Positions 1-8,950 of a stretch of DNA of 64,000 nucleotides are shown here, piece by piece. The notes beneath the pieces are model-generated. The model was not told the DNA's origin. It searched no databases and was given only the letters and a program-made list of their open reading frames with translations. Each line of letters starts with the position of its first letter. Position 1 is the stretch's first letter. A program made the translations under genes and the position numbers. Source of the DNA: CAWHJB01 sp963698715. Lineage in GTDB: Bacteria > Chloroflexota > Anaerolineae > Anaerolineales > UBA4823. The DNA is taken from the NCBI GenBank assembly GCA_963698715.1, contig CAVORW010000006.1, positions 220,599-284,598 of the forward strand, in the 5' to 3' direction.

Positions 1-927
1 GGTTTACCCGACCCTGACCTGAACTTGAATATCGGGTCTGGAAGCCATACCTGGCAGATCGCTCAGATTATGCTTGCTCTAGAGCCTGTTATGGTTTCAC
101 AACAGCCCGACCTCGTGTTGGTGTATGGAGATGTAAATTCGACCCTGGCTAGCGCTCTAGTAAGCGTAAAACTTCAAATTCCTGTGGGGCATGTTGAGGC
201 TGGTTTGCGTTCATTTGATCGCACTATGCCTGAAGAAATTAACAGGCAGCTGACCGATCAGATCTGCGAATATTTATTTACCCCTTCCGAAGATGGCGAT
301 AAAAATTTGCTGCGGGAAGGCATCTCAGCGAACAAGATCTACCGGGTTGGAAATGTCATGATAGACACGCTGGTGAGATTGCTGCCAGAAGCCCGCCGGC
401 AATATGGTTCGCTGGCGGGACAATACCGGCTGGATGCCCCATTTGGACTGGTTACTCTCCACCGCCCGTCCAATGTCGATCATCCAGATCGGCTGATTGA
501 GATCATCGCAACCCTTGCCAGGATAAGCCAGCAGGTACCATTATTATTCCCCGTTCATCCCCGCACCCATATACGAATTGCGAAGCATTTTCCAGGCGGG
601 GGAGGAGATTCTTTGCGGTTTATCGAGCCACTGAGCTACCTGGACTTTATATCTCTAATGCAAAATGCCAGCCTGGTCATCACCGATTCGGGCGGCGTAC
701 AGGAAGAGACCACCTTTTTGGGGGTGCCTTGTTTTACCTTGCGCAACAATACTGAGCGGCCGGTTACATTGGACATGGGCACCAACCGCTTGATTGGTGA
801 TGACCTCGATCGCCTTGAAAGCGAAGTTGCCCAGCTTCTCAGAATAGATCACAGGCCGGACTACCAGATACCCCCATTATGGGATGGCCTGGCGGGAGAG
901 CGAATTGCTCAAATAATAGTTGCCTAA
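1..927 (+). CDS. wecB: UDP-N-acetylglucosamine 2-epimerase (non-hydrolysing), 5' end outside window
   Basis: This is the C-terminal 308 residues of a family that is usually about 370 residues; the reading frame is open to base 1, so the start lies upstream of the window. The enzyme interconverts UDP-GlcNAc and UDP-ManNAc in the cytoplasm for surface polysaccharide synthesis. Visible family motifs are NIGSGSHTWQ near the left edge, GHVEAGLRSFDR, VTLHRPSNVD, and TDSGGVQEE followed by FTLRNNTERP in the sugar-nucleotide site. The internal TTG at 25 is not a credible start because the conserved region continues in frame before it. Family assignment is firm; the polysaccharide it serves cannot be told from this window. 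Confidence 0.93.
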   Translation, partial: GLPDPDLNLNIGSGSHTWQIAQIMLALEPVMVSQQPDLVLVYGDVNSTLASALVSVKLQIPVGHVEAGLRSFDRTMPEEINRQLTDQICEYLFTPSEDGDKNLLREGISANKIYRVGNVMIDTLVRLLPEARRQYGSLAGQYRLDAPFGLVTLHRPSNVDHPDRLIEIIATLARISQQVPLLFPVHPRTHIRIAKHFPGGGGDSLRFIEPLSYLDFISLMQNASLVITDSGGVQEETTFLGVPCFTLRNNTERPVTLDMGTNRLIGDDLDRLESEVAQLLRIDHRPDYQIPPLWDGLAGERIAQIIVA

Positions 928-1036
928 ATCTCTATCGTGGGTTTAAGGGCAGTTCAACCATCTGTACTCCAATCTTGCAGACTGGTCTACCAGTTCAAAA
1001 CAAAATAAGTGTTTGCTCAGGGTTTCTCCGACAGGC

Positions 1037-1065
1037 TTGACGAGTGTCTGACAACCCCGTACAAT
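1037..1065 (+). promoter_or_regulatory. Sigma-A type promoter, probably leaderless
   Basis: TTGACG (1037-1042) and TACAAT (1060-1065) are separated by exactly 17 bases. The ATG of the DUF1385 gene at 1074 lies 8 bases after the -10 box, where transcription would start, and no Shine-Dalgarno sequence fits between. A leaderless mRNA is inferred. Confidence 0.6.
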
Positions 1066-1073
1066 CATGAATT

Positions 1074-1955
1074 ATGACAGATAAATTACCCTCTTATGGT
1101 GGTCAGGCAGTAATAGAAGGCGTGATGATGCGCGGCACTCAGGCGGTAGCTATTGCTATGCGAGCCCCTGATGAGCAAATCGTCATTCACACCGAAAAGC
1201 TATCAGGTATCTATAAGTCTCGTCTGGCGAAAATCCCCTTTTTACGGGGATTAATTGCATTATGGGATGCTTTAGGCCTGGGGATGCGGGCATTAACGAT
1301 TTCTGCCAACACCCAATCCGGCGAAGATGAACAACTGGAAGGGCTGCCTCTATACGCCACCATCGCGATATCCCTAAGCATTGGTGTGGGATTATTCTTT
1401 CTAGCGCCGGCTGCCGCTGGCCAGTTGAGCGAACGGATCGCAGGGTGGAATGCCTGGTGGGGCAACCTGCTGGAGGGTTTGATACGGTTAGTGCTGCTGG
1501 TGCTGTACATAGCGTTGATCGGCCGGATGGATGAAATCAAGCGGGTCTTTGCTTATCATGGTGCAGAACATAAAACGATCAACGCTTTTGAAGCTGGAGT
1601 TGAATTGACCCCTCAAAAAGTTGCTCAGTTCTCACTCGAACATCCTCGCTGTGGAACCGCGTTCCTGCTTACACTGGTCCTTTTCTCGGTTGTTCTGTTC
1701 AGTCTACTCGGCCCCCTACCAATTTCCTGGCGACTTTTAAGCCGGGTATTGCTTTTGCCCGTTTTGGCTGGCTTTGCTTACGAATATATTCGCTGGACCG
1801 CCAACCATTTGAGCTCACCCATCGTTCAGTGGATCGTTAAACCTAACCTGGCGCTGCAGCGGATGACAACTCGCGAACCAGATCTAAATATGCTTGAGGT
1901 TGCAATTGCAGCTTTTAAAGCGATGCGATTGGAAGAAGATCGCTTGCATCTGTAG
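1074..1955 (+). CDS. DUF1385 family membrane protein (YqhQ-like)
   Basis: A 293-residue protein with the DUF1385 signature at the start (SYGGQAVIEGVMMRG, residues 7-21) and the conserved HGAEHKTINAFEAG block at about 162-175. Hydrophobic segments lie near 92-115, 133-151, 195-213 and 222-238. The family (Bacillus YqhQ) is described as a putative metal-dependent integral membrane protein with no settled biochemical role. Here it stands alone behind its own promoter, and the ATG sits at the predicted transcription start, which supports this start codon. Function is unknown beyond family membership. Confidence 0.85.
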   Translation: MTDKLPSYGGQAVIEGVMMRGTQAVAIAMRAPDEQIVIHTEKLSGIYKSRLAKIPFLRGLIALWDALGLGMRALTISANTQSGEDEQLEGLPLYATIAISLSIGVGLFFLAPAAAGQLSERIAGWNAWWGNLLEGLIRLVLLVLYIALIGRMDEIKRVFAYHGAEHKTINAFEAGVELTPQKVAQFSLEHPRCGTAFLLTLVLFSVVLFSLLGPLPISWRLLSRVLLLPVLAGFAYEYIRWTANHLSSPIVQWIVKPNLALQRMTTREPDLNMLEVAIAAFKAMRLEEDRLHL

Positions 1956-2089
1956 TTTTGGAAGATATGCAGCAGCAGGGAAAATAGAGGCCGTTTGAGC
2001 GGGCCGCACCCGCCTAAATTATCCCACCTCATTTTTTTATTCTAAATCTGTGAAAGGTCAATTTCCTGGCCTCTGGCAAATGTGCACTC

Positions 2090-3484
2090 ATGGCAGCCAA
2101 AATACAATTTGCCGTTATCCTGTTCCTTGGTATTCTCGTTTTGTCACTTTTCGGTTGTGGGATACCCGAAAACTGGACTGAACCCACACCTTCAGTTCTC
2201 CCTACGCCAGCGCCAACCCAAACATCCGAACTGCTTCCAGACCTGATTCTGAATGCAATCTCAATAAAGACCGAAGCCAGTGAACCCTGCCCAGACATGT
2301 TCGCTGATTTTGGAGTCTGGGTACGAATCATAAATCAAGGTTCTGCTCCAGCCAGTTCGTTTGTCGTGCAGGTGAATGGTGTCTGGCAAACAGTGGAAAA
2401 TGGATTGCCTGCTCACCAGTGGGTCGACTTGTGGTTTCCAGGCTATCATCCTGAGACAGAAGTCTGGTTAGATGTAACTGCCATTGTTCGGGAATTTGAT
2501 GAGAAAAATAACCGCACAAAAAGCAATGTTTCCCTGCCCACATTCAGTGCTGATTGCTTGCCGGCCCCTTCCCCAGTAGTACCTCAGGATGAAGCGCTCT
2601 ACACTCTGGAAGGCCATACCGCCCAGGTGCTCAGTCTTGCATTTTCTCCAGATGGCAGCTTGTTAGCTTCTGGCTCGATAGATAACACCCTCAGGCTGTG
2701 GCGGGTTGAAGCAGGGAGCTTGCTCCGGACCATGCTGGGGCATCCATTCCCAGTCTCGAGCCTGGCATTCTCATCCAACGGCATCAATCTCACGACCGGT
2801 TCGTATGATGGCAAAATTCGTGTTTGGCGCGTATCGGATGGCCACCTGGCAAACACCCTGGAAGGACACGCTGGCAGGGTGGTAAGTCTGGCATATTCTC
2901 CCGACGGCCGATACCTGGTCACGACAGGAGACGATTTCACCATCCGCGTATGGCGGACTATTAATGGGAGCCTTTTGCAAACGATTGACGAAGGCCTTTC
3001 AGGTATCTCATCAGTGGCTTTTTCACCCGATGGGCGTTTGCTGGCCTGGGCGGAAACGGACGGGACGGTCCGGGTATGGGAGCTGGCTAGTTCAAAATGG
3101 GCAGGGCACTTCACTGAATCCAGTCAGGCTGCCAGCAGCGTCGCCTTCTCACCGGATGGGCTCAATCTGGCTGTTGGGTTTGAAGATCGGACGATTCGTG
3201 TCTGGCGGTTAAGCGATGGAACTTTACTCCAGACGTTGACCGGGCATACCGGGCAGGTAACAAGTGTTGCCTTTTCCCCAGATGCTCATTGGTTAGTATC
3301 CGGATCCAGCGATACCACTCTACGGTTGTGGGAGCAGGAAGAGGACAATTATCTTTATGCACCAGCCCGCATTTTGGCTGGGCATACTGATCGGGTGAAT
3401 TGTGTGACATTTTCAGCTCGAGGCAGTTTGGCTGCTTCTGGCTCCAATGATGGAACGATCAGGATCTGGTCTATCGCCCCATAG
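2090..3484 (+). CDS. WD40-repeat lipoprotein with CARDB-like domain
   Basis: 464 residues, predicted to be anchored outside the membrane: a hydrophobic signal ends in the lipobox LFGC (Cys 23), then comes a Pro/Thr linker of the kind found on many lipoproteins. Residues about 48-152 (start PDLILNAISI) resemble a CARDB adhesion-type immunoglobulin fold. Residues about 170-462 hold seven WD40 repeats with GH...FSPDG...LRLW-like cores, enough for one seven-bladed propeller. Repeats 4 and 5 lack the GH dyad. The partner bound by the propeller is unknown. The antisense strand is open over much of the repeat region, but that is a codon-bias shadow. Confidence 0.85.
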   Translation: MAAKIQFAVILFLGILVLSLFGCGIPENWTEPTPSVLPTPAPTQTSELLPDLILNAISIKTEASEPCPDMFADFGVWVRIINQGSAPASSFVVQVNGVWQTVENGLPAHQWVDLWFPGYHPETEVWLDVTAIVREFDEKNNRTKSNVSLPTFSADCLPAPSPVVPQDEALYTLEGHTAQVLSLAFSPDGSLLASGSIDNTLRLWRVEAGSLLRTMLGHPFPVSSLAFSSNGINLTTGSYDGKIRVWRVSDGHLANTLEGHAGRVVSLAYSPDGRYLVTTGDDFTIRVWRTINGSLLQTIDEGLSGISSVAFSPDGRLLAWAETDGTVRVWELASSKWAGHFTESSQAASSVAFSPDGLNLAVGFEDRTIRVWRLSDGTLLQTLTGHTGQVTSVAFSPDAHWLVSGSSDTTLRLWEQEEDNYLYAPARILAGHTDRVNCVTFSARGSLAASGSNDGTIRIWSIAP

Positions 3485-3492
3485 GAACTGCA

Positions 3493-3912
3493 TCATTCAC
3501 CAAGTATCTGGACGACCAGCCGGCGCTGGCGTGGCCGGTTGTCGAAATCTATGTAAACGATCTGCTGCCAGGTTCCCAGGGTCAGGCGTCGATCGACGAC
3601 TGGCACCGTTAGTGATGGTCCCACCAGTGCCGAACGAACGTGTGAGTGCCCATTGCCATCGCCCCAACGTGCGTTATGCTCGTAGTGCCGGTTTGGATCG
3701 ATAAGTTCGTCGTATAGCCTGCGTAAATCGCTGAGTGCCCCAGATTCGAATTCGATCGTTGTCAAACCGCTGGTTGATGATGGACAGAACACAGTCACTG
3801 TACCATCTTGGATCCCGCTTTCGGCAATTGCACTGGCGACGTGGGAAGTGATATCGACCATATCCGCATGACCGCGGGTACTCAGCTGGATAGTAAGCGT
3901 TTTGACAGTCAT
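3493..3912 (-). CDS. YjbQ / UPF0047 family protein
   Basis: 139 residues, the normal length for the YjbQ family. The diagnostic EHN...GDGNGHSH motif, typical of the family metal site, is present together with FCPSSTSGLTTIE. Escherichia coli YjbQ has weak thiamine-phosphate synthase activity in vitro, but the natural role of the family is unsettled. A Shine-Dalgarno AAAGGAGG lies five bases before the ATG. The gene converges on the WD40 gene with only eight bases between stop codons. The link to the thiamine operon at 42 kb is tempting, but no sequence feature here supports co-regulation. Confidence 0.85.
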   Translation of the reverse strand: MTVKTLTIQLSTRGHADMVDITSHVASAIAESGIQDGTVTVFCPSSTSGLTTIEFESGALSDLRRLYDELIDPNRHYEHNARWGDGNGHSHVRSALVGPSLTVPVVDRRLTLGTWQQIVYIDFDNRPRQRRLVVQILGE

Positions 3913-4039
3913 TCTTCCTCCTTTCTATTTTGTTCATTGAATCTTTCAACCCCTGAGGATCAAGTATACCTTTTGAAAATAAGTCGTCCCAAATAATTGG
4001 GCGTGCTGAGTAATCAGGCTTGAGACTCTAGGTTGACAA

Positions 4040-4173
4040 AGTGGTCTTTTCGGCAATCCACTTAAGAAAAAAAAGATTTAGTGGTGTTCGGTTTAGGCGA
4101 TGTAGCTGCCCAAACCGAACACCACACATCCTTCTTTTTGTTTGCTGAGAATTTAGCGAAAAAATTACTATGT
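4040..4173 (+). repeat. Intergenic hairpin element, copy 1
   Basis: A structured element matching the copy at 12331-12460. An inner stem pairs 4081-4098 with 4108-4125 (18 bp, one A.C mismatch), and an outer stem pairs 4070-4076 with 4133-4139 across a small internal loop. The 3' flank shares the words ACACATCCTTCTTTT and TTTAGCGAAAA with copy 2. It occupies most of the 325-base gap between the divergent yjbQ and the fusion gene at 4238. Its orientation relative to the downstream gene is the same in both copies. It could be a MITE-like repeat or a regulatory RNA. Confidence 0.75.
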
Positions 4174-4202
4174 AGCTCTCCGAAAAGTCGGAGGCTATTT
4201 GA

Positions 4203-4231
4203 TTGACGATGTGGGTTCTTTAAAGTAGACT
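4203..4231 (+). promoter_or_regulatory. Promoter of the hydrolase-ligase fusion gene, leaderless
   Basis: TTGACG (4203-4208), 17-base spacer, TAGACT (4226-4231), then only six bases to the ATG at 4238. The predicted +1 coincides with the start codon and there is no ribosome binding site. Confidence 0.6.
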
Positions 4232-4237
4232 ATTTAC

Positions 4238-6760
4238 ATGGAATTAGATTTGGAACTGTATCGCAAAGATGTGCTCGTCTCACCCAGCCCAGTGGTGCGG
4301 CTTTCAGTCATCGATGTCTCCCCCGACCATCCCCAGCGAACTATTGTTTTCATCCACGGATACGCAGGTCAGGCGCGCCAATGGCAGTACCAGCTCCAGG
4401 CATTTTCTAAGTCTAATCGAGTGATTGCGATCGACTTGCGTGGTCATGGACGTTCTGATAAACCCCGCAGCCAGTACACCATGAAAGAGATATTAAGCGA
4501 TTTGGAAGCTGCCCTGGATGCACTTGGCGTGGCAGGCAAGTTCAGCCTGGTAGGCCATTCCTTTGGGGGGGCAGTGGTGACGGAGTACGCGCTTGCCCAT
4601 CCTGAACGCCTGGACCGAATTGCTCTTATCGCGACAGCCGGAGAGTTTCATCTCAACACCCTCTACCGGTTCTTGTTAAGAATACCATTGCCCGCGCTGC
4701 GTTGGCTGGATTTTTTCACCCGCGGCTGGCTGGGTGCTCCAACATTTGTACTGCATCCCTGGTATTACAATAACTTATCCAGGTGGGTGGGATGGAGTGC
4801 ATTCCGGAGCTTAAGTGTGCCAACATTGGTTATCCGGGGTTATCAAGACGCGGTGTTTGAAAAACCGATGTTTGAAGAAGTTACCCGGGCTATTCCAGAT
4901 GCAGATGACGTGGATGTGGGAGCCTCCGGACATCTGGTGATGCTGGAACGACGGGATGCAGTCAACCGGGCCATCCAGCGCTTCATGGATGTTACCAGTT
5001 TCTCCTGGCGAGACTCGCAAAGCAGCAATGATGATGATGGCTATGCCAGGATGCTGAGAGAACGCCCATGGCTGCCGCATTATGATGACGGTGTCCCATA
5101 TACGATAGCCATTCCCCAAGTCCCACTCCACCATCTCTTGCAATCCTCGGCCCGCCGTTTTCCATTGAAGACAGCCTTGATATTCGAAGGTACCAAGTTG
5201 CATTACCGGCGGCTGAACCAGGAAACGAATCGCTTCGCCAATGCCATTCTCGCTCTGGGTTTGGAGCCAGGTGAGCGGGTGATGTTGATCCTGCCGAATA
5301 TACCTCAGTTGGTGATTGCTTATTTTGGGACGTTAAAAGCTGGTGGGGTTGCTGTATTTACACTGCCGACTCACGGCCCGGCTGAACTCGTCCGTCAGGT
5401 GCGTGATTCGGGAGCTCGAATCCTTGTGACTCTCACCGAGTTCGACGACCTGATTGATGCTATCAAGTCCGGGCTCGAGCCAGATGGCGACTCGCCGTTA
5501 AGGCACATCATTTTTGTACATATTGGCGATTACTTACCTTTTTTTAAACGCTTAGCGCTGAATCTTTCTCGTACTAATCGAAAACGCCATCTGTTGGATA
5601 TTCCTCTGGACGCCAGCACGCATGTGTATGATCGCCTGCTCTACAGTAGTAGTAAAGACGCACCGGAAATCCAGCCGAAACCGCTGGACCTGGCAGTTAT
5701 CATGTATACCGGAGGCACGACAGCCGCGCCCAAAGGTGTGATGCTCTCGCATTACAATCTGGTTGCAAATGCCTTGCAAACTCGCCACTGGATTCCAGCT
5801 GCCCTGGAGGGTAGGGAACGTTTCCTATGTGTCGTACCGTTTTCTCACAGTTATGGCCTGACCGCGGCCTTAAACGTGCCCCTGGCACTTGGGGCAGCCC
5901 TGATCCTAAAACCCCGCTTTGAGATTGGCGCGATATTGCGGACTATCCAACGTGAACGACCGACTATTTTCCCTGGCGTCCCCCAGATGTATGTTGCCAT
6001 TAAGGATTTCCCCGGAGTTCGAAAATTCGGGATTCAGTCCATCAAAGCCTGCATCAGTGGCTCAGCCCCGCTGCCTGTTGAAGTCCAGGAGGCGTTCGAG
6101 AAATTAACACGCGGCCGGCTGGTCGAAGGTTACGGCTTAACTGAGGCTTCACCCGTAACTCATGCGAACCCGCTCAATGGCTTGCGCAAAGTCGGGACGA
6201 TTGGCATTCCACTTTCTTCCAGTGAAGCCCGATTGGTAGACCTGCGGCACGGGAGGGAGGAAGTACCCGTGGGGCAAATCGGAGAGCTGGCTGTTCGTGG
6301 TCCGCAGATCATGATGGGATATTGGAATGATCCTCGTGCAACCCGGCAGGTGCTTTCCCAAGATGGATGGCTGCGTACGGGGGATGTGGCACAAATGGAT
6401 TCGGAAGGATACTTCAGGATCGTAGCGCGAAAAGCAGATATGTGGTATCCTGCCCGTCCTGGTGAACCTGCATTTCCGCGGGATGTTGAGGAAGTATTGT
6501 TCGAAGTTCCCCAGGTTAAAGAAGCCGCTGTTGTGGCAATTGCCGGGCAGCCCATCGCGTTTGTAATCGCACGCAAGGAGCGGCCCTCCACGGAAGCCCT
6601 TTTGGCTTACTGCAAGCGCCGCCTGCCGCCGGAACTGGTCCCAAGGCTGGTCATTTATTTGGATGACTTCCCGCGCTCCTTTATTGGTAAGGTACTGCGC
6701 CGTGAACTGGCAGAGCACTTTAAACAAAACAGATCTACCGCTCAAGGGGATTCTCTGTGA
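4238..6760 (+). CDS. Alpha/beta hydrolase fused to AMP-dependent acyl-CoA synthetase
   Basis: 840 residues in two parts. Residues about 30-260 are an alpha/beta hydrolase with oxyanion HGYAG (40-44), nucleophile elbow GHSFGG (Ser 108) and a late GHLVML histidine. Residues about 290-835 are an ANL-family adenylating enzyme: the phosphate-binding MYTGGTTAAPKG lies near 489, then GYGLTEASP near 632, GWLRTGD near 709 and the C-terminal lysine motif FIGKVLRRE near 815. The ligase would activate a carboxylic acid, probably a fatty acid, as acyl-AMP and then acyl-CoA; the hydrolase could release that acid from an ester or act on the thioester product. Both halves look catalytically complete. The substrate is unknown. 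A separate alpha/beta hydrolase follows at 6814. Confidence 0.85.
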   Translation: MELDLELYRKDVLVSPSPVVRLSVIDVSPDHPQRTIVFIHGYAGQARQWQYQLQAFSKSNRVIAIDLRGHGRSDKPRSQYTMKEILSDLEAALDALGVAGKFSLVGHSFGGAVVTEYALAHPERLDRIALIATAGEFHLNTLYRFLLRIPLPALRWLDFFTRGWLGAPTFVLHPWYYNNLSRWVGWSAFRSLSVPTLVIRGYQDAVFEKPMFEEVTRAIPDADDVDVGASGHLVMLERRDAVNRAIQRFMDVTSFSWRDSQSSNDDDGYARMLRERPWLPHYDDGVPYTIAIPQVPLHHLLQSSARRFPLKTALIFEGTKLHYRRLNQETNRFANAILALGLEPGERVMLILPNIPQLVIAYFGTLKAGGVAVFTLPTHGPAELVRQVRDSGARILVTLTEFDDLIDAIKSGLEPDGDSPLRHIIFVHIGDYLPFFKRLALNLSRTNRKRHLLDIPLDASTHVYDRLLYSSSKDAPEIQPKPLDLAVIMYTGGTTAAPKGVMLSHYNLVANALQTRHWIPAALEGRERFLCVVPFSHSYGLTAALNVPLALGAALILKPRFEIGAILRTIQRERPTIFPGVPQMYVAIKDFPGVRKFGIQSIKACISGSAPLPVEVQEAFEKLTRGRLVEGYGLTEASPVTHANPLNGLRKVGTIGIPLSSSEARLVDLRHGREEVPVGQIGELAVRGPQIMMGYWNDPRATRQVLSQDGWLRTGDVAQMDSEGYFRIVARKADMWYPARPGEPAFPRDVEEVLFEVPQVKEAAVVAIAGQPIAFVIARKERPSTEALLAYCKRRLPPELVPRLVIYLDDFPRSFIGKVLRRELAEHFKQNRSTAQGDSL

Positions 6761-6813
6761 TATATCCACACGAACCTGCTGACAGCCAGATCTGCATTTA
6801 ATAAGACTGGAAA

Positions 6814-7650
6814 ATGATGACTTTTAATCCAAATGAAATCCACTACCTGGTTGAGGGCCAAGGCCCACCAGTGATTCTTGTTCATGGTCTGGCTGCATCT
6901 TCGTACGATTGGGCGGCAATGCTGCCTGCCTTGGCTTCAGCAGGTTATCAGGCTTTTGCCCCTGATTTGCTGGGACATGGCGAAAGCGTAAAGCCAGAAT
7001 CGACTGACAGCTATCAAGCTGAAACGGTCTATCAATTCCTGGTTGCCTGGATCGATTCCCTGGCTCTGAAACAGCCGCCTGTATTTATTGGCCACTCTCT
7101 TGGTGGTTACTTGAGCTTATTATATGGCTTGCGCCGGCCTCGCAAGTTGGCCGGATTAGTTTTAATCGACCCATTGTATAGCCCAAATCAATTGTCAGCA
7201 TTGCTTCGCTGGATCAATCAAAGACCTGCCTGGGGTGAGGCCGCAATGCGGCTGGTGCCGGAGTGGATGTTGAACGCGGTCTTGGGATGGGACCCGGCCA
7301 ATGGGAATGAATTCGACGATTATATTCGCCAGCAAATTGCCAATGATTATAAGCGCGCTTCAGCACGGATTGTTCACATTCCTGCCACAATCGAAGACCT
7401 GTCACCTAAACTGGTCCAGCTGACAATCCCCAGCCTCCTGATGTGGGGAGATCGTGATTTAACGCTTGCTACCCAGTCTTTTCACAAACTCCATAAGGCA
7501 ATCCCAAACAATCAGGCCAGAGTAGTCACAGGCAGCGGTCATCAGCCCCATATCGGCAGGCCGGAGCAGGTCAACCAGCTGGTTTTATCTTTTCTCCAAG
7601 ATTTGCAGCGCCGGGTTTCTGGAGTAACCGGTCAGCCATTATTGGCTTGA
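6814..7650 (+). CDS. Alpha/beta fold hydrolase
   Basis: 278 residues, typical size for a single-domain alpha/beta hydrolase. Visible elements are HGLAASSYDW (oxyanion region), PDLLGHGES, the nucleophile motif GHSLGG and the acid/base region MWGDRDLT...GSGHQPHI. It follows the fusion gene by 53 bases on the same strand, so the two may be co-transcribed. The substrate cannot be predicted; an esterase or lipase-like role fits the neighbour. Confidence 0.85.
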   Translation: MMTFNPNEIHYLVEGQGPPVILVHGLAASSYDWAAMLPALASAGYQAFAPDLLGHGESVKPESTDSYQAETVYQFLVAWIDSLALKQPPVFIGHSLGGYLSLLYGLRRPRKLAGLVLIDPLYSPNQLSALLRWINQRPAWGEAAMRLVPEWMLNAVLGWDPANGNEFDDYIRQQIANDYKRASARIVHIPATIEDLSPKLVQLTIPSLLMWGDRDLTLATQSFHKLHKAIPNNQARVVTGSGHQPHIGRPEQVNQLVLSFLQDLQRRVSGVTGQPLLA

Positions 7651-7697
7651 GCGGTTGCTCTTAGAAAATCTCCAATCCCTCTCTAAAGGAATTTTTT

Positions 7698-7892
7698 ATG
7701 ACGGTTAAACTAATCCTGCGCGGTCAGGAATACGAGGTGAAACCTGGAATGACTTTGCGACAATCTCTTTTTAAGATTGATCAACAACCTGAAGCTGTCC
7801 TGGCTACTCGAGATGGAGAAATGATCACGGAAGAGGAAATCTTATTGGATGGCGATGTGATTAAGTTGATTGCGGTAATTTCCGGCGGTTGA
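7698..7892 (+). CDS. ttuB: Ubiquitin-like sulfur carrier protein, TtuB-type
   Basis: 64 residues with the MoaD/ThiS beta-grasp pattern, ending in the required Gly-Gly (ISGG). A Shine-Dalgarno AAAGGAA precedes the ATG. The next gene, 57 bases downstream, encodes a TtuA-like tRNA thiouridylase; that pairing is why TtuB (sulfur donor for 2-thiolation of tRNA T54) is preferred over ThiS or MoaD. No thiG or moaE lies nearby. The carrier would need activation by an E1-like enzyme, which is not in the window. Confidence 0.75.
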   Translation: MTVKLILRGQEYEVKPGMTLRQSLFKIDQQPEAVLATRDGEMITEEEILLDGDVIKLIAVISGG

Positions 7893-7949
7893 CATGGGTA
7901 GACTGCCCCTCGATACTGTCACCAGCAATTATCGTTATGGAGGTAAAGG

Positions 7950-8885
7950 GTGAGATGTCGTAAGTGTGATCACAAGGCTGTCATCAACATGCGCCAGCAT
8001 AAATTAGCGCTGTGTAAAGATCATTTTCTGGAATGGATTCCGGAGCAGACTCAGCGGTTCATTGAGAAATACCAGATGTTCAGCCCTCAAGAGAGATTGC
8101 TGGTTGCCGTTTCTGGCGGCAAGGATTCCTTATCGCTTTGGGATATCCTGTGGCAGCTGGGCTATCAGGTGGATGGTCTCTATATTGGCCTTGGGATCGA
8201 TGAGGGAGTGGGGTATTCGGAAGAATCCCACCGGCTAACAGCTAAATTCGCGGCCGAACGCAGCCTGAAGCTGCTTGCCGTCGACATCCAACAAGAATAC
8301 GGTCAGCCCATTCCGGTGATTGCTAAGGCGACGACCCGCGGAAAAGGAAAACCCTGTTCGGTCTGTGGATTGAGCAAACGGCATGTGATGAACCGGATTG
8401 CCAGAGAAGGCGGATACCATGTTCTGGTTACAGGGCATAACCTGGATGATGAAGCCGCTGTTCTGTTTGCAAATACAATGAACTGGATCCCTGGCTACCT
8501 GGTGCGGCAAAGCCCGGTCCTGGAAGCTAACCAGCCAGGTCTTGTGCGTAAAGTAAAACCACTTTGCCGGATTTACGAGCGGGAGATGGCTGCCTATGCC
8601 TTGCTGCGAGGGATTGAGTATATCTATGATGAGTGTCCCTTTGCGGCTGGGTCAAAGCAAATTTATTATAAAGAATTGCTGAATAAGCTGGAAGCCGACC
8701 GCCCTGGGGCTAAATTGAGCTTTTATCTGACTTATTTGCAGGCCAAAGAAAATGGCTTGTTTGCGCCTCAGGCTGATCCTGGGTTAGAACTGCTGCATAG
8801 CTGTCATTCATGCGGGCAGCCCACTTCGGCTCCTGGGGATTGCGCATTTTGCCGAATGATGGATCGGATTTCCGAGTTGGTCTAA
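7950..8885 (+). CDS. ttuA: tRNA-5-methyluridine(54) 2-sulfurtransferase, TtuA family
   Basis: 311 residues. An N-terminal zinc site (C3, C6, C22, H25) and a C-terminal one (C285, C288, C298, C301) bracket a PP-loop ATPase, SGGKDS at 55-60. C136, C139 and C229 sit where TtuA binds its Fe-S cluster. In Thermus TtuA adenylates tRNA T54 and transfers sulfur from the TtuB thiocarboxylate, giving the heat-stabilising 2-thioribothymidine. The GTG start at 7950 has GGAGG six bases upstream. TtcA-type C32 thiolases lack this double zinc-finger layout, so TtuA is the better call; the exact tRNA position is inferred. Confidence 0.82.
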   Translation: MRCRKCDHKAVINMRQHKLALCKDHFLEWIPEQTQRFIEKYQMFSPQERLLVAVSGGKDSLSLWDILWQLGYQVDGLYIGLGIDEGVGYSEESHRLTAKFAAERSLKLLAVDIQQEYGQPIPVIAKATTRGKGKPCSVCGLSKRHVMNRIAREGGYHVLVTGHNLDDEAAVLFANTMNWIPGYLVRQSPVLEANQPGLVRKVKPLCRIYEREMAAYALLRGIEYIYDECPFAAGSKQIYYKELLNKLEADRPGAKLSFYLTYLQAKENGLFAPQADPGLELLHSCHSCGQPTSAPGDCAFCRMMDRISELV

Positions 8886-8897
8886 AAACATATCCCT

Positions 8898-8950
8898 ACC
8901 GGTCGCAGCTATGGAGCTGGTCTCCTGCAACCCGGTCTAACAAAACTGCG
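8898..8950 (+). promoter_or_regulatory. preQ1-I riboswitch, first of a tandem pair
   Basis: P1 pairs ACCGG (8898-8902) with CCGGT (8932-8936). The loop begins TCGCAG, as in the known Thermoanaerobacter tengcongensis preQ1-I aptamer. The A-rich tail TAACAAAAC ends in CTGCG (8946-8950), fully complementary to loop CGCAG (8904-8908), giving the P2 pseudoknot. Unlike the minimal aptamer, the loop carries an extra small hairpin (GGAG 8913-8916 with CTCC 8922-8925). Confidence 0.7.

Noticed and set aside
2599..3114. 171-codon antisense frame opposite the WD40 gene
   Set aside because: Created by the repeated GH...SPDG codons of the propeller; composition is a mirror of the sense repeats.
6149..6769. 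Long antisense frames opposite the acyl-CoA ligase domain
   Set aside because: The sense strand has continuous conserved motifs; the antisense translation matches nothing known.
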